The notes under the pieces were generated by a model. It was not told the DNA's origin and did no database searches. It saw nothing but the letters and a program-made list of their open reading frames with translations. From contig CM042694.1 in the NCBI GenBank assembly GCA_023614405.1, positions 354,968,010 to 355,032,009 of the forward strand: 64,000 nucleotides of DNA, in the 5' to 3' direction. Of this stretch, positions 47,061 to 59,635 are shown in pieces. Source of the stretch: Avena insularis. Its lineage: Eukaryota > Streptophyta > Magnoliopsida > Poales > Poaceae. How positions within the stretch are numbered: the first letter of the stretch is position 1; each line of letters begins with the position of its first letter. The position numbers were made by a program, and so were the translations under genes.

Positions 47061-48984
47061 ATGAAGAAGCATTAAGACCAAATTTTGTTTTCATAGGAGA
47101 AGCAAAAGAAATCTTCTCTCTCTTTTTAGGGAAGTGTTCTATACCTTTCTTGAGTGGGAGTTGATTTAATGGTGCCTTCTTTCATATCAATGATGGCACC
47201 AACAGTTCTAAGAAAAGGTCTTCCCAAAGTAATAGGACAAGAAGCATTCTATTCAACATCCAAAACATAGAAATCAACGGGGACATAGGAATCATTAACC
47301 ATAATAAGAACATCATTAAGACTCCCCATGAGTTTCTTTTTAGCATTAGCATAAAGTGGGACATTCAAATAGCAATCTTCAAGAGGAGGCAAATCAAGCA
47401 TATCATAAATCCTTCTAGGCATAATAGAAACACTACTATCAAGATCACACAAAGCTTTGAAATCAAAGTCATTCACTTTCATATTAATGATGGGTTCCCA
47501 ACCATCTTCTTGCTTTATAGGAATAGAAGCTTTATGTTTCATCTTTTCTTCTTTAATCTTTATGAGAGCATCAGTAATGTGTTTTGTAAAAGCCATGTTC
47601 ATAGCACTAGCATTAGGACTTTTAGCAAGCTTTTGTAGGAACTTAATAACTTCAGAGATGTTGCAACCATCAAGATCAAAATCAACTTTATCATCTAAAG
47701 TAGTAGCACTATTACTAGCCTCAACACTAGTGGTGGTGATAGTAGAAACACTAATGTTTCTAGCAATTTCATCTTCTCTTTCCCACTTAGCATGTAATTC
47801 AGCTAATAGTCTAACATTTTCATCAATTCTTACTTGTATGGCATTAGTAGCTTCAAAGGGATTGTCATTAGTTTCAGGTTTAGCAGCCATTTTATTCAAA
47901 GAAGATTGAGCTTCAGCCAAAGATGCTATATTTCTTTCAGCATTAGAGAGTTTTTCCTCAATAGTTTTATTGAAATCAGTTTGTTTACTAATAAACTCTT
48001 TAAGCATAACTTCAAGTTCAGAGGGAGAACTCTTATTATTGTTGTAAGAATTTCCATAAGCATTACCATTGTTGGGAGGATATGGCTTATAATTGTTGTT
48101 ACCAAAATTGTTCCTATAAGCATTATTACCATAAGCATTGTTGCCAAAATTATTATTTCTTATGAAGTTCACATCAACTTGCTCTTCTTGAGCAACCAAA
48201 GAGGCTAAAGGAACATTATTTGGATCAATATGGGCTTTCCCATTAACAAGCATGGACATAATAATATCAATCTTATCACTCAAGGAGGATGTTTCTTCAA
48301 CAGAATTTACCTTCTTACCTTGTGGAGCTCTCTCAGTATGCCATTCAGAATAATTAACCATCATATTGTCCAAAAGTTTTGTTGCAGCACCCAAAGTGAT
48401 GGTCATAAAGGTACCTCCAGCAGCTGAATCCAATAGGTTCCTTGAAGAATAGTTCAATCCTGCATAAAAAGTTTGGATGATCATCCAAGCAGTCGGTCCA
48501 TGAGTGGGACAATTCTTAACCAAAGACTTCATTCTTTCCCAAGCTTGAGCAACATGCTCATTATCAAGTTGTTTAAACTTCATTATTTCACTTCTCATGG
48601 ATATAATCTTAGCAGGAGGATAGTATTTTCCAATAAAAGCATCTTTGCACTTAGTCCAAGAATCAATACTATTCTTAGTTAAGGAATTCAACCATTCTTT
48701 AGCTTTTCCTCTCAAAGAGAAAGGAAACAATTTCAGTTTAATAATATCACCATCTATATCCCTATGCTTTTGCATCTCACAAAGTTCAACAAAGTTATTT
48801 AGATGGGAAGCAACATCTTCATTACCAATACCAGAACATTGTTCTCTCATAACAAGATTGAGCAAAGCAGGTTTTATCTCAAAAAAGTATTTTCAGCCAC
48901 AGGTGGAGCAATAGGTGTGCTCATAAAATCATTGTTGTTGGTGCTAGTGAAATCACACAACTTAGTGTTCTCAAGAGTAGTCAT
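47061..48984 (-). pseudogene. gag: gag-protease of the Athila-type element
   Basis: The ATG is at 48984 (MTTLENTKLCDF). A T-run length change near 48888 shifts the frame into a 538-codon open frame to 47249. The gag core has SLRGKAKEWLNSLTKNSIDSW and YYPPAKIISMRSEIM, followed by an Asn/Tyr/Gly-rich stretch (NNNFGNNAYGNN) and a coiled-coil-like part. The protease-like region is CDLDSSVSIMPRRIYDML. After a stop at 47249-47251 the frame continues with ITLGRPFLRTVGAIIDMKEG to about 47160. No zinc knuckle. Confidence 0.85.
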
Positions 48985-49146
48985 TTTTTTGGGTTTTCAA
49001 ATAAGAAAGCAAACTAGTAAAACTATTTTTTTTGTGTTTTTTGAAGAACAAAACAAGCAAACAAAGCAAAAAAGAAACTAAGCAAAACAAAAAACAACAA
49101 AGTAAAGAGATTGGTTATGAGGGACTCCCCTTGTGAAGATGTCCTT

Positions 49147-49167
49147 GACTCCCCGGCAACGGCGCCA
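49147..49167 (-). other. Primer binding site, tRNA-Asp type
   Basis: Element orientation TGGCGCCGTTGCCGGGGAG, complementary to the 3' end of plant tRNA-Asp. It lies 10 bases inside the 5' LTR end. Confidence 0.9.
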
Positions 49168-49177
49168 GAAAAATCTT

Positions 49178-50761
49178 TGCAGGCTCGTGGTTGATGTAGA
49201 GGTCGTTGGGAACCCCAAGAGGAAGGTATGATGAGCACAGCAGCAAGTTTTCCCTCAGTTATGAGACCAAGGTTTAATCAAACCAGTAGGAGCAAGGAAA
49301 CACCCCAAAGGTGTTACTAGCTGAGCTTTGGCAGGACGCACTACCGGTGCTAGTAGCAACGTGGAGACCTGCACAACACAACCACAGAACTTTGTCCCCA
49401 ACTTGCGATGAGGTTGTCAATCTCACTGTGTTTTGCAGAAAACAAAGGATTAAACGTATCGAATGGAAAGAAGTAAAAGTTTGCAGAAAGTAAACACAAA
49501 GGACTAAAAGATTGTAGATTGTATGTAAAGTAAAGGACCGGGATCCATAGTTCACTAGAGGTGGCTCTCCTTAGATAGATAACATGTTGGGTGAACAAAT
49601 TACAGCGGGGCAATTGACAAACACCGAGAAAGCAATACATGCATATACTAATCATCTTGACTCCTTTGAGACTTGATTGGGCATTACAACATAATACATA
49701 GACCGCCATCCAACTGCATCTATGACTAATAATCCACCTTCGTGTTATCATCCGAACCCCTCCAAAGATTAAGTTACAAGCAACATATTATTGCTTTATT
49801 TAATCATGTAAAGTAAACAATACAATTGTTCTATGAACAAAGGATCGTTGTTTTCTCCCTAGTAGCAACATCACATCTAGTACCTTAGAGATTTCTGTCA
49901 CTTCCCCAGATTACCAGAGGCATGAACCCACTATCGAGCATAAATACTAACTATTGGAGTTGCTAGCATCTACTTGGCCAAGATAGCTACTAACAACGGA
50001 AAGCATGCAAGATCTCAAATAACAAAGACATGATAGAATCAATAATCAATCTGAAATAGCATCTCAATATCCATCGGATCCCTGCAAACACAACATGTAT
50101 GGATTACAAATAGATGATCTTGATCATGAACGAAGCTCAGAAGATCTAAACTTGAAAGCCCAAAGGAGGAGAAACCAGCCATCTAGCTACTACATGGATC
50201 CGTAGTCCAAGGATGAACTACTCACGCATCACACCGGAGGCTTGCATGGTGATGAAGAAGGCCTCTGGGGTGAATTCCCCTCTCCGGCAGGGTGCCGGGA
50301 AGAGCTTCAGATCCTCCCGATCTAGGGATGGAGATGACGCAACTATAGACTCTTTTGTGGATTTTGATCGGTACTTAGGGTTTTCGTCCGAGGGCAACTT
50401 ATAGGCGGAAGGAGAGGCCGAGGGGTGCCGAGCCACCACACCACCCCTTGGCGGGCCAGGCCTAGCTGCTGCCAGTGGTGTGGTGGCCCCTGGCCCCTCT
50501 CCGTCTCGTATTCTGGCACTTGATCCCTTCCGGAAAAATAGGCACTTTGGCTTTTGTCCCGTTCAATTCCAAGAATATTCATTTTTTGACTTTCCTGGAA
50601 CCAAAAACAATAGAAAATAGGTAGCTGGCACTGTGGCTCTTGTTAATAGGTTAGTCCAAGAAATCATATGAAAAGTACTCCAAAGTTGGAACAAAACACA
50701 AGAAAGTGGATAAAACTAAGCATGGAACATCAAAAATTATAGATACATTTGCAATGTATCA
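49178..50761 (-). repeat. 5' LTR of the Athila-type element (1,584 bp)
   Basis: Same ends as 42711-44269, with scattered substitutions and indels concentrated in the GC-rich part (about 50400-50600). It carries the LTR promoter of the element. Confidence 0.9.
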
Positions 50762-51252
50762 GTGGTTGGCGGGTGTGGGCATTAGTCCCACACCGCACAC
50801 CCATTGGGTGGTGCCCCTCCCCTCCCACTATATAAAGGGTGTCACGCCCTCCCCTTTGGTATCATCCCATTCTCTCGTTCTCTCTCTCTCTCATTTCCAT
50901 TAAGGACTTCTCCGTAATATTGGAGAGGACCTCTAGGGTTTTGAGTTCTCCACCTTCACACTACCGTTGTGTGATCTTCGGTCCGCCATCTTCCTCTTCT
51001 GTTGTTCGGCTGGATCGGAGCCCGGGAGACACCACCTACACCGGACACATGTAGTACTTCAGAGGCACCACACTTGGGGTGCTTGGAGCTTCTCTTCTTA
51101 ATCAACATACACCTTCCTGCGTAAGGCATTCATCGGTCTTCAAGGGTATGAGTACCGTCTTCCTTTTCCATTACTTATGTCTACATAGTATAGATCTTTG
51201 TATTACTGTTCGCGTAGATAGAATTTTTTGTTTTTTGCTATGGAACCCTGTA
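50762..51252 (+). repeat. 5' LTR of element A, right part
   Basis: It continues the LTR after the Athila-type insertion. The TATA box is CTATATAAAG at 50828-50837, followed by a CT-rich tract. It ends CCCTGTA just before the primer site. Confidence 0.85.
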
Positions 51253-52257
51253 GTGGTATCAGAGCGGGGTGTATGGGTAGACATGTCGTATGGATAGAAC
51301 ACATAGCAATATGTGGGCATTGATTTTCTAGTTTCTACCCTCTTTTATGTCCTTGTTCATATCGTGGCACTTTTTGATGAAGCGGCCCCCAACCGACCTC
51401 ACGTGGTGATTCACGAGACTGGTCCATAATTAAATGGCTTAGGGGGGTGTCTGTCTCTCTACGATAGTTGATATGGCATCGACATTGGAGGGCCCTGAAA
51501 AGGGAAGTAAAACGGTAATCATTGAATAGATGATGTGGCTCCACATTCATAGGTGGGAAGCGGTTCTACCACGAAAGCCCTAAAGCCGCGTAAAACTTGC
51601 AATAGATAAACTAGAGGCGTTTATCTTTATTTTGCATAGGGGCTTATGTTGGGACATGGCAATGAAAATTTAATTAAACTTTCATTGGAGCTCTCGATGG
51701 CGATCAAGATGCTGCGACCATGTCATAACACCTTACTTTGTGAAGTGTCACTTTGTGCATCCTATCTTGCTAGTATTTTAACATATACAGCGGTAGCATA
51801 ATAGGATAATCCCTCACAGAATTCCAGTCTTAGTATCCCCCTTATGTGTGCACCACTAAGAAAGTTCTCCATTATGAGGTAGGCCATGATGATCGGGTGT
51901 CAGACATATCTGCATTCGCATATGGTGGGTGTAAGCCATGTTGCACTGCGAATACACACAAGTTAGAACTGGCGAGCCTAGCATGTGTAGACATGGCCTC
52001 GGGATACAAGAGACCGAAAGGTCGAGCATGAACCACATGGTTGATGTGATCCACATTAGGGAATGTCCACCTTTGAAACTGCATTGCCGGCCGTCACAAT
52101 CGGGGGTGGTGTAGCGGATTGGGATCATGTGATCACTAAAACGAATAGAGGGATGTTTGTTCGAGTGGGAGTTATTTTGTTTTAGTTCAGGAACATGAAT
52201 TAAAACTTGAACTCATTATTATGAACATGGTCTAAACATTTTGCAAATCGATTGTAG
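51253..52257 (+). other. 5' leader of element A
   Basis: About 1 kb without a gene, beginning with the primer site. The first ~440 bp are homologous to 57141-57580 (element B), including GATGAAGCGGCCC and CGTAAAACTTGCAAT. Confidence 0.75.
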
Positions 52258-52956
52258 ATGTCTTGCCCACCCACCTTCAACCTTAGAACGTTCCTCGAGA
52301 AGGAAAAGCTGAAAACTGATGGAACCAACTTCACCACATGGTTCTGCAATCTTAGGATCCTCCTATTCCGCTAAAAGTTGACTTATGTCATCGAGGCTGA
52401 GCTTCCAGCTAAGTCTGCAGATTCCGCCTCCTAGGACAAAAAGAATGTCTGGTAGTCCAAGGCGAACAATTTCTCCCTCATCAGGAGTGGAATGCTTTAT
52501 TCCATGGAGTCGGAGCTTCAAAAGCGTTTTGAGAAGATAAATTCTTTTGAGATTATTGAAGATCTCAAAGGTATCTTTGCTCCACAGGCTTAGGCGGAGA
52601 GGTATGATGCTTCCAAGCTCTTCTTCTCTGCCAAGATGGAAGAGCACAACAGTATTAGTGAGCATGTAGTCAAAATGTCTGGCTATGTTAAGCGCTTGAA
52701 TGCTCTGGATTGCAAAATCTTGGAGGAGCTAGAAATTGATAGGGTGTTGCACTCACTGCCTCCTAGCTACAAGAGCTTTGTGATGAACTACAACATGGAA
52801 GGGATGACTAAGACCCTTGCTGAAGTGTTCCCCGTGCTCAAAACCGCTGAGGTAGAAATCAAGAAAGAGCACACGGTGTTGATGGTCAATAAGACCACCA
52901 ACTTTAAAATGTCGGGGCAAAAGGGCAAGGGCAATAAGCCAAACAAGGATGGTTAA
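52258..52956 (+). pseudogene. gag: gag of element A
   Basis: ATG at 52258 (MSCPPTFNLRTFLEKEKLKT). In-frame stops lie at 52372, 52432, 52453, 52591 and 52954. The open stretch from 52636 contains ISEHVVKMSGYVKRLNALDC and VLHSLPPSYKSFVMNYNM, typical of the Copia gag (UBN2) family. The frame continues into the nucleocapsid and pol. Confidence 0.85.
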
Positions 52957-55497
52957 CCAGTTGCCAACAACTCTAAGGATACTAGGCCCAACCCTAGGCC
53001 TGGCACCATGTGCTACTACTGCAAAGGGAACATGCACTGGAAACACAATTACCCCAAGTACCTTGAGGACAAGAAAGCCGACAAGATAGCCGCCAAATAC
53101 AAAGTTATATGTGATATACATGTTATAGATGTGTTCCTTACCAATGCTAGGAGTAACACCTGGGTATTTGATACCGGTTCTGTTGCTCACATATGTAACT
53201 CTCAGCAGGAGCTACAGAGTAAGAGGCGACTGGGGAAGGACGAGGTGACGATGTGTGTCGGCAATGGCACAAAATTCGATGTGGTGGCCGTCAGGACTTT
53301 ACCTCTACATCTTCCATCAGGATTGATTTTAGTTTTGAATAAATGCTACTATGTACCCGCATTGAGTATGAATATTGTGAGTGGATTTTGCTTATTGCAA
53401 GATCGTTATTCATTTAAATCCGGAACAAATGGTTGTTCTATTTATATGAATGATGTTTTATATGTTCATGCGCCTATGAGTAATGGTTTATTCTTACTAG
53501 ATCTTGATTGCAATACTCACATCCATAATATTGATGTTAAACGTTGTAAGCATAATGATGATAACTCCATGTTTATGTGGCATTTCCTTCTTGGTCACAT
53601 TGGTGTAAAGCGCATGAAAAAGATCCATTCAGATGGAATTCTTGGGTTGTTGGATTTCAAATCTCTTGATACATGCGAGCCATGCCTTGTGGGCAAGATG
53701 ACTAGGACACCCTTCTTCAACATAATGGAGAGAGCTGCAGACTTACTAGGAATCATACATACGGATGTATGTGGACCAATGAGCATCTCAACACGCAATG
53801 GTTATCGTTATTTTGTTAACTTTACAGACGACTTGAGTAGATATGGATATATCTACTTAATGAAGCACAAATCTAAAACATTTGAAAAGTTCAAGGAATA
53901 TCAGAAAGAAGTAGAGAATCAACTTAACAAGAAAATCAAGCACCTTCGATCAGATCGGGAAGGCGAGTATTTGAGTTATGAGTTTAACATGTACTTGAAG
54001 GACTGTGGGATCATACCACAGCTTACGCTAGCCGGGACACCACAGCGTAATGGTGTGCCGGAACAATGTAACCGTACTCTATTAGATAATGTGTGGTCCA
54101 TGATGTCTTTGACTGATTTGTTTATGTAGTTTTGGGGATATGCGTTAGAAACCGCCGCTTTTATTTTAAACTGAGCACCATCCAAATCCGTGGAGACAAC
54201 ACCATATGAGATATCGTATGGCAAGAAGCCAAAGTTGTCATTTCTGAAAGTTTGGGGATGTGAGACTTACGTCAAGAAACTACATCCTAACAAACTTGAA
54301 CCCAAGGCGAAAAAATGTATCTTCATAGGATACCCACAGAAACTGTTGGGTATACCTTCTACAACCAAGCCGAAGGCAAAACGTTTGTCGTGAAAAAATG
54401 GTACCTTTTCTTGAGAAAGAGTTTCTCACTAAAGGAGTTAGTGGAAGGAAAATTGAGTTAGATGAAGTTGTTGACCCTTCTCTCCAAATTCTGAGTAGCG
54501 CAACAGAAGCCGTTCCGAAACCGCTCTCCAACGGGGAAGAAGAGCCTAATGATAACGATCAAGACAACAACATCGAAACTCCTATGGTTCGCAAGTCTAC
54601 AAGAGTTTGTGCCACTCCTGATTGGTATAGTAGCCTTGTGATGTCTGTCATTCTAGATGAACAGGAAGAACCTAGAAACTACGAAGAAGCTTTGGATAGT
54701 GCCAATTCCGAGAAATGGCTAGAAGCCATGAAATCCGAAATAGGATCCATGTATGAAAACCAAGTTTGGACCTTGGTAGATCTTCTGGAAGGCCGCAAGG
54801 CCGTGGAAAATAAATGGATCCTTTAGAAAAAGATAGATGCGAATGGTAATGTGACCATTCACAAAACTCGACTTGTCGCAAATGGTTTTCGACAAATTCA
54901 AGGAGTTGACTATGATGAGACTTTCTCTCCCGTAGTGATGCTTAAGGTTGTCTGGATTTTACTAGAAATTGTTGCTCATTTCGACTATGAAATATGACAA
55001 ATGGATGTCAAAATCGCGTTCCTTAATGGATACATTGATGAAGAGTTGTATATGATGCAACCGGAAGGTTTTGTTGATCCTAAGGATGCTGGAAAGGTGT
55101 GCAAACTTCAGCGATCCATTTATGGATTGAAGCAAACATCTCAGAGTTGGAACCAACATTTTGATCAAGTGATCAAGAGTTTTGGATTCATCCAAAATCA
55201 ACAAGAGTTCTGTGTTTACAAGAAAGCGAGTGGGAGATTAGTGGTTTTTATAGTAGTATATGTGGATGACATATTTCTTATGGGAAACAATGTGGAACTT
55301 ATGGAAAGCGTGAAACCATATTTGAGTAGTCAATTTTCCATGAAGGACTTAGGTGAAGCTGCATACATATTAGGCATAAAAGTTTATAGAGATAGATCGA
55401 GACGCCTGATTGCATTAACTCAAAGTACTTACCTTGAGAAGATTTTGAAGAGGTTCAAAATGGAGGATGCCAAAAGAGGTTTGGTGCCTGTGAAAAA
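52957..55497 (+). pseudogene. pol: pol of element A (NC, PR, IN, RT), interrupted
   Basis: The zinc knuckle CYYCKGNMHWKHNY has lost its last Cys. Protease has WVFDTGSVAHICNS near 53160. Integrase has HFLLGHIGVKRM and CEPCLVGKM, then the core IHTDVCGPMS and RSDREGEY. Stops lie at 54127 and about 54172. A frameshift between 54345 and 54398 leads to RT: EKEFLTKGVSG, VENKWIL, stops near 54826 and 54997, AFLNGYIDEELYM, YVDD at 55259-55270, FSMKDLGEAAYILG. The frame runs into the LTR of element B at 55498. Confidence 0.87.
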
Positions 55498-57140
55498 TGA
55501 AGGGAATATACCCTGAGAGGCAATAATAAAGTTGTTATTATCGTATTCCAAGTATATGATAGATGTTTATTTTGCATGCTATAATTGTATTGAATGGAAA
55601 CTTTAATACATGTGGGTTTAATAAACAAATAAAGGGTTCCTAGTTATGCCTCTCTTATAAACTAGCTCGTTGATTAACAAGATGATCAAGGTTTCCTGAT
55701 CATGGACATTGGATGTTGTTAATAACGAGGTCACAACATTAGTGGAATGATGTGATGAACATTCAGACGAAGTATAGCATTACGATCAAAGTCATTGTGT
55801 TTAAATTGCTATAACATCATACGAAGTAATTCTAGTCTTTAGACCATGAGATCATGTCAATCACTAACACTGGAAGAGTAACTTGATAACATCAAACGTC
55901 ACACCGTAACATGGTGACTATAAAGGTGGGTTTAGATACTCCGAAGGTGTTATGTAGAGGCTCATGGATCAAGAGTAAGATTTGTCCATCCCGATGAAAG
56001 ATAGATATACTCTAGGCCCTCTAGGTGATATCACATTGAGATAGCTTGCACGCAAGTGATGTGATCACTAGAATGTTAGATCACGGGAACGAGAAAAGAG
56101 TGCATGTTAGTAACAAGATAAAACTAGGTATTGAGATATCGATGATAGAATCTCGGACATGTAATATATCGCGGGACAAAGGGATTTAGTTACTAGCATT
56201 AAAGGTTCTCACGATCACAAAAGTCATCATTGAATGTGTGGGAGTCAGTATGGATCTCCGGGTCCCGCTACTGATTATTGATCGGAGAAGGGTCTCGATC
56301 ATGTCTGCATTATTCGCGAACCGTAGGGTGACACACTTGAGGGATACCGACACCATTTGGAGCAAATGTGTTCTAGATAAAAAGAATTGCAAAGCGCTGG
56401 AATTATTTCAATGGACACCGGAATTGTTTCGGGTGAAATTGCTGAAACTGGTTCTGCATGTGATATTGAAATGTTGCAGGGGGTTTTATGTGAATGTTTG
56501 TTAATTAAATTAATTAACAAAATTCTGAATAAAATAAATAAAAGAGTTTTATAAAATGAGAGTTGCATTAAATTTGGTGGAAATTTAATGCATATGTGTG
56601 GACTTTTGAGTGGAGGCATTTTTATGTGAGTGGAGCTTCCACCACATGAATGAGGAAGAGGTGGGGGCACCTCCCCTTGGCTGCCGGCCATGGGAGGGGG
56701 CTTCCCCTCTCCCTATAAAAGGCCCCCCTCTCCTCCTCACAAAGCGCACCTCCTCATGAAGGATCTCTCTCCCCCTCTAGAATTATTCCCCCATGGTCTC
56801 GGATTAGCGAGATACATGTTCCTGGAGGCTTTTCGTCTACAAGGAATTAATGCTTCCGCTGCATCACTAGAGCAAGGATACAGAGGTTGTTCAGTGGACC
56901 AGACGTGTGTGCGATCACGGATGCGCTGCTGATTTGTGGCGCTAGACTTCCTCTCGATCTTGAGATCGGCAAGTTATCGACTACATCATCCATGAGTCCA
57001 ATCTTGTTAAATTTTATCGGTCTTTGGTATGTTCTCTATGGATGTATATCCACCCGTTGCTTGTATCTAGGTAGATAGATCTTGGTGCTTAGTAGTTCCC
57101 ATCGTAGGATTTTTTTGTTTTCTATGCTGCAAACCCAACA
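55498..57140 (+). repeat. 5' LTR of element B (1,643 bp)
   Basis: TGAAGGGAATATACCCTGAG ... AAACCCAACA. The TATA box is CTATAAAAGG at 56713-56722, followed by a CT-rich stretch. It aligns with the LTR of element A. Confidence 0.87.
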
Positions 57141-57580
57141 GTGGTATCAGAGCCTAATCTATGCGTAGATGATTTGCACGGGTAGTACATATAAGAGTAT
57201 GTGGGAGATGATGATCATGTTATTGCATCTTATATGTATTTTGGATATTGGTGGCATAGTGGGATGAAGCGGCCCGAACTAACTTTACATGTGCTTGCAC
57301 AAGAGACCTGTTCCAGGCTTGACATGCAACTAGTTTTGCATAAGTGGCTAGCGGGTGTCTGTCTCTCCTACTATAGTCAATATCTGATTTACAACGAGTT
57401 GCTAATAATTTGGTTATCATCATTGTGGTTCCATGTTCGTAGGTAAGACCGGTTCTATCTTTGAAATCCCTAAGCCACGTAAAACTTGCAATTGATAAAT
57501 TAGAAGCGTCTAGTTTAGATTGTTGCTGGGTTAGTGTCATGATATGGTAATGTTATAAATTGAACTATAGTTGATACTCT
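55498..57580 (+). mobile_element. Element B: Angela-like Copia, 5' LTR and leader only
   Basis: LTR 55498-57140 is followed by primer site TGGTATCAGAGCC (57142-57154) and 440 bp of leader homologous to element A. Because internal sequence follows it, this LTR is a 5' LTR, so B most likely inserted into the pol of A; the site AAAAA (55493-55497) is one candidate duplication. B is cut at about 57581. Confidence 0.75.
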
Positions 57581-59635
57581 TGGAAATTATAGCATACCTA
57601 ATGTGCGATGACTACAAGTGCACAGACCAATTGTATCTAGTTTGAAGTAAAGATATCGAACCCACAGAGATCTACTAGTAAAGGTCTTTATGACCCTTGT
57701 TACTATCTACCAAAGGATACTTATAAGTTCCCTTTGATCTCAAGTAAAGGGTGTTTGAAAGGTTTATGGTTGTTTGCAGAAAAGTAATTAAAACAAGTAA
57801 AAGAAAACAAGTAACAAGTTTGTATGAAAGCGTGGTTGAACTCAATAGGGCTAAAACATTCTTGGGGATGTAGGATATACCACTAGCATAGTATTATTGT
57901 CATATGTAATCAAGATAACATACTCCTTGTGTCATGATATGTGTGGAGAGAGCCCCATAATAAGATGTTCACTACAAGGCTCGTAGGAAGCCACTTTGTT
58001 GAGCCAAGAGTGAGGTCACCTCTAAATAACCACTGCGATGTCTGAGAGAAGTCACCCATACAAACCACCGCAATTAAGGATTTCTCTATGGATATCGTAA
58101 TTATCTTAGGGAGTCCCTCTTTAATCCTCCTTTGACCATGTAGGTTACGAGCCAACGCCAATCTGTCACGGGGCATTCCGGGTAAGCTTCCAAGTCATGT
58201 CCAAATGATTTCTCCCTCCCTTTAGTCCCGAAGGAAAATTATATGCGGCTGACTACACATACCATCTAAAGGGAGAGATCAAATACAAACCATAAGTATA
58301 TCATAGACAAGCAAGTCATACAGACACAAGAATAGATCATATTTATTAGGGTTAATTGGATAGATACCATTATAATTTCTGCCTATTTGAGAAACGCCAC
58401 TATAACTTTCATCTTTCGACAAACGCCACCGCAATTCTCGATGCATTCCATAAACGCCATTGTGCCCACTTAAACACATAAACCGACCAATATAAACTCG
58501 TATTTCTATCGTACATACGTATACATGGTGGTCCTCACCCTAATAAGCTAAGGAAGGTAACCTTGACATAATAAAATGGGAGAAAAGAATAGAAGTAGTG
58601 TAAATTGTATCACATGTTTCTAATATATGTTTGCAATAGGGTACAATGAATTTGGCAGGACGTATGAAACTTTCCAATTTATTATAACAATTTATCTTGC
58701 AAACAAATGCAGTACGTTAGGGAAAAAGGTCAATTTCACTAGTAGTCTAATTAGCAGTGAAACATATGTCATACGAATTACACCGGTTCCTTAATATTCA
58801 GAATTAATTTAGCATTAAATAATAAGAAACTGCATTACAAATCTCTGGCAAGAATACCAATTCACCATCATCATATGACGAATTGCACTAAATCAAACTC
58901 AACAATGCAACACCGGTGGAGAGCAAGAACCCACATTTATACAATACTCATGCAATGGACAATTTTCCTAACGTACATCGGTTTGCATGTTGTATTGTTA
59001 ATGAAAACTGGAAAGTTTCAGAACCATGAGTCATTTTATACCCGGGTTTGATTATGATATGAAAAAAATTCATTGTACAACAGATATTAAAAGGATGTGG
59101 TATAATTTACACCATCAAATTATTTTCTTCAATTTTAGTCTATCATTGTTACCTTCCTTAGCTTATTATGGTGGAGCCCACCTTGTATACGTATGTATAG
59201 CAGAAATATGAGTGTATATTGGCTGGTATATGTGTTTAAGTGGGCATAATGGAGTTTATAGAATGTATCGAGAATTGAAGTGGCGTTTTTCAAAAGAAGA
59301 AAGTTGTAGTGGTGTTTCACAAATATGCATAAATTGTAGTGGCATCTATCAAATTAACCCTATATATTACAAATTCATAATGGTGCTAGGGTTTGTCCAT
59401 CTCTCCAAGAACAAAGGAACTACTCACTCATGAAAGAAATCAACAACATCACCATAATCAAATGAATGGATAAAAGTATGGCGGTAGATCTAATGCAAAC
59501 CACAATTGAATCTGGAATTATAAAGATATCTAATAGATGAAAGATGGGAGTAATGTTGGTAATGGAGTTGCAGTGGTTGATAATGAAGGGGATGATGCGT
59601 TGTCCTCCAATGATCCGTGAAGCAGCTGGGATTTT
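57581..59635. repeat. Unclassified LTR-like sequence, interrupted
   Basis: It begins TGGAAATTATAGC at about 57581, where homology to the element A leader stops. 57581-58348 and 59370-59635 look like one repeat split by a fold-back element. The minus strand near 59400-59440 has a TTCCTTTGTTCTTGGAGAG-type stretch seen in Gypsy LTRs. The right side is cut by element C at 59636. Family unknown. Confidence 0.4.
58349..59360. mobile_element. Long-arm fold-back Mutator-like element (1,012 bp)
   Basis: The termini are GGGTTAATTGGATAGAT and its near complement. The inverted arms span about 58349-58734 and 58953-59360 (about 390-400 bp each, estimated similarity 75-85%), with a ~220-bp loop. The flanking 9-mers TATTTATTA (58340-58348) and TATATATTA (59361-59369) match at 8 of 9, as expected for a Mutator-like target duplication. 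No ORF or transposase; a non-autonomous, MITE-like element. Confidence 0.85.

Larger units (their letters stand above)
42711..50761 (-). mobile_element. Athila-type Gypsy element, complete, lacks pol (8.05 kb)
   Basis: LTRs at 42711-44269 and 49178-50761. The primer site at 49147-49167 matches tRNA-Asp (CCCCGGCAACGGCGCCA on the plus strand), the usual Athila primer. The near-duplicate flanks GTGGC (42706-42710) and GTGGT (50762-50766) fit a 5-bp target duplication with one change. The internal region has a gag-protease frame but no RT, RNase H or integrase. It resembles the Sabrina/WHAM group of Triticeae (from memory). Confidence 0.9.
41564..55497 (+). mobile_element. Element A: Angela-like Copia, plus strand, interrupted
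   Basis: 5' LTR (41564-42710, resumed 50762-51252), primer site TGGTATCAGAGC at 51254-51265, leader, gag and pol to the end of the RT domain. The 5' LTR is split by an Athila-type element and pol is cut at 55497 by the LTR of element B. RNase H and the 3' LTR are not seen. Coding parts carry several stops and one frameshift. Confidence 0.88.

Noticed and set aside
55498..57140. 3' LTR of element A
   Set aside because: It is followed by a primer binding site and leader sequence, and A pol is truncated before RNase H, so it fits a 5' LTR of a second element better.
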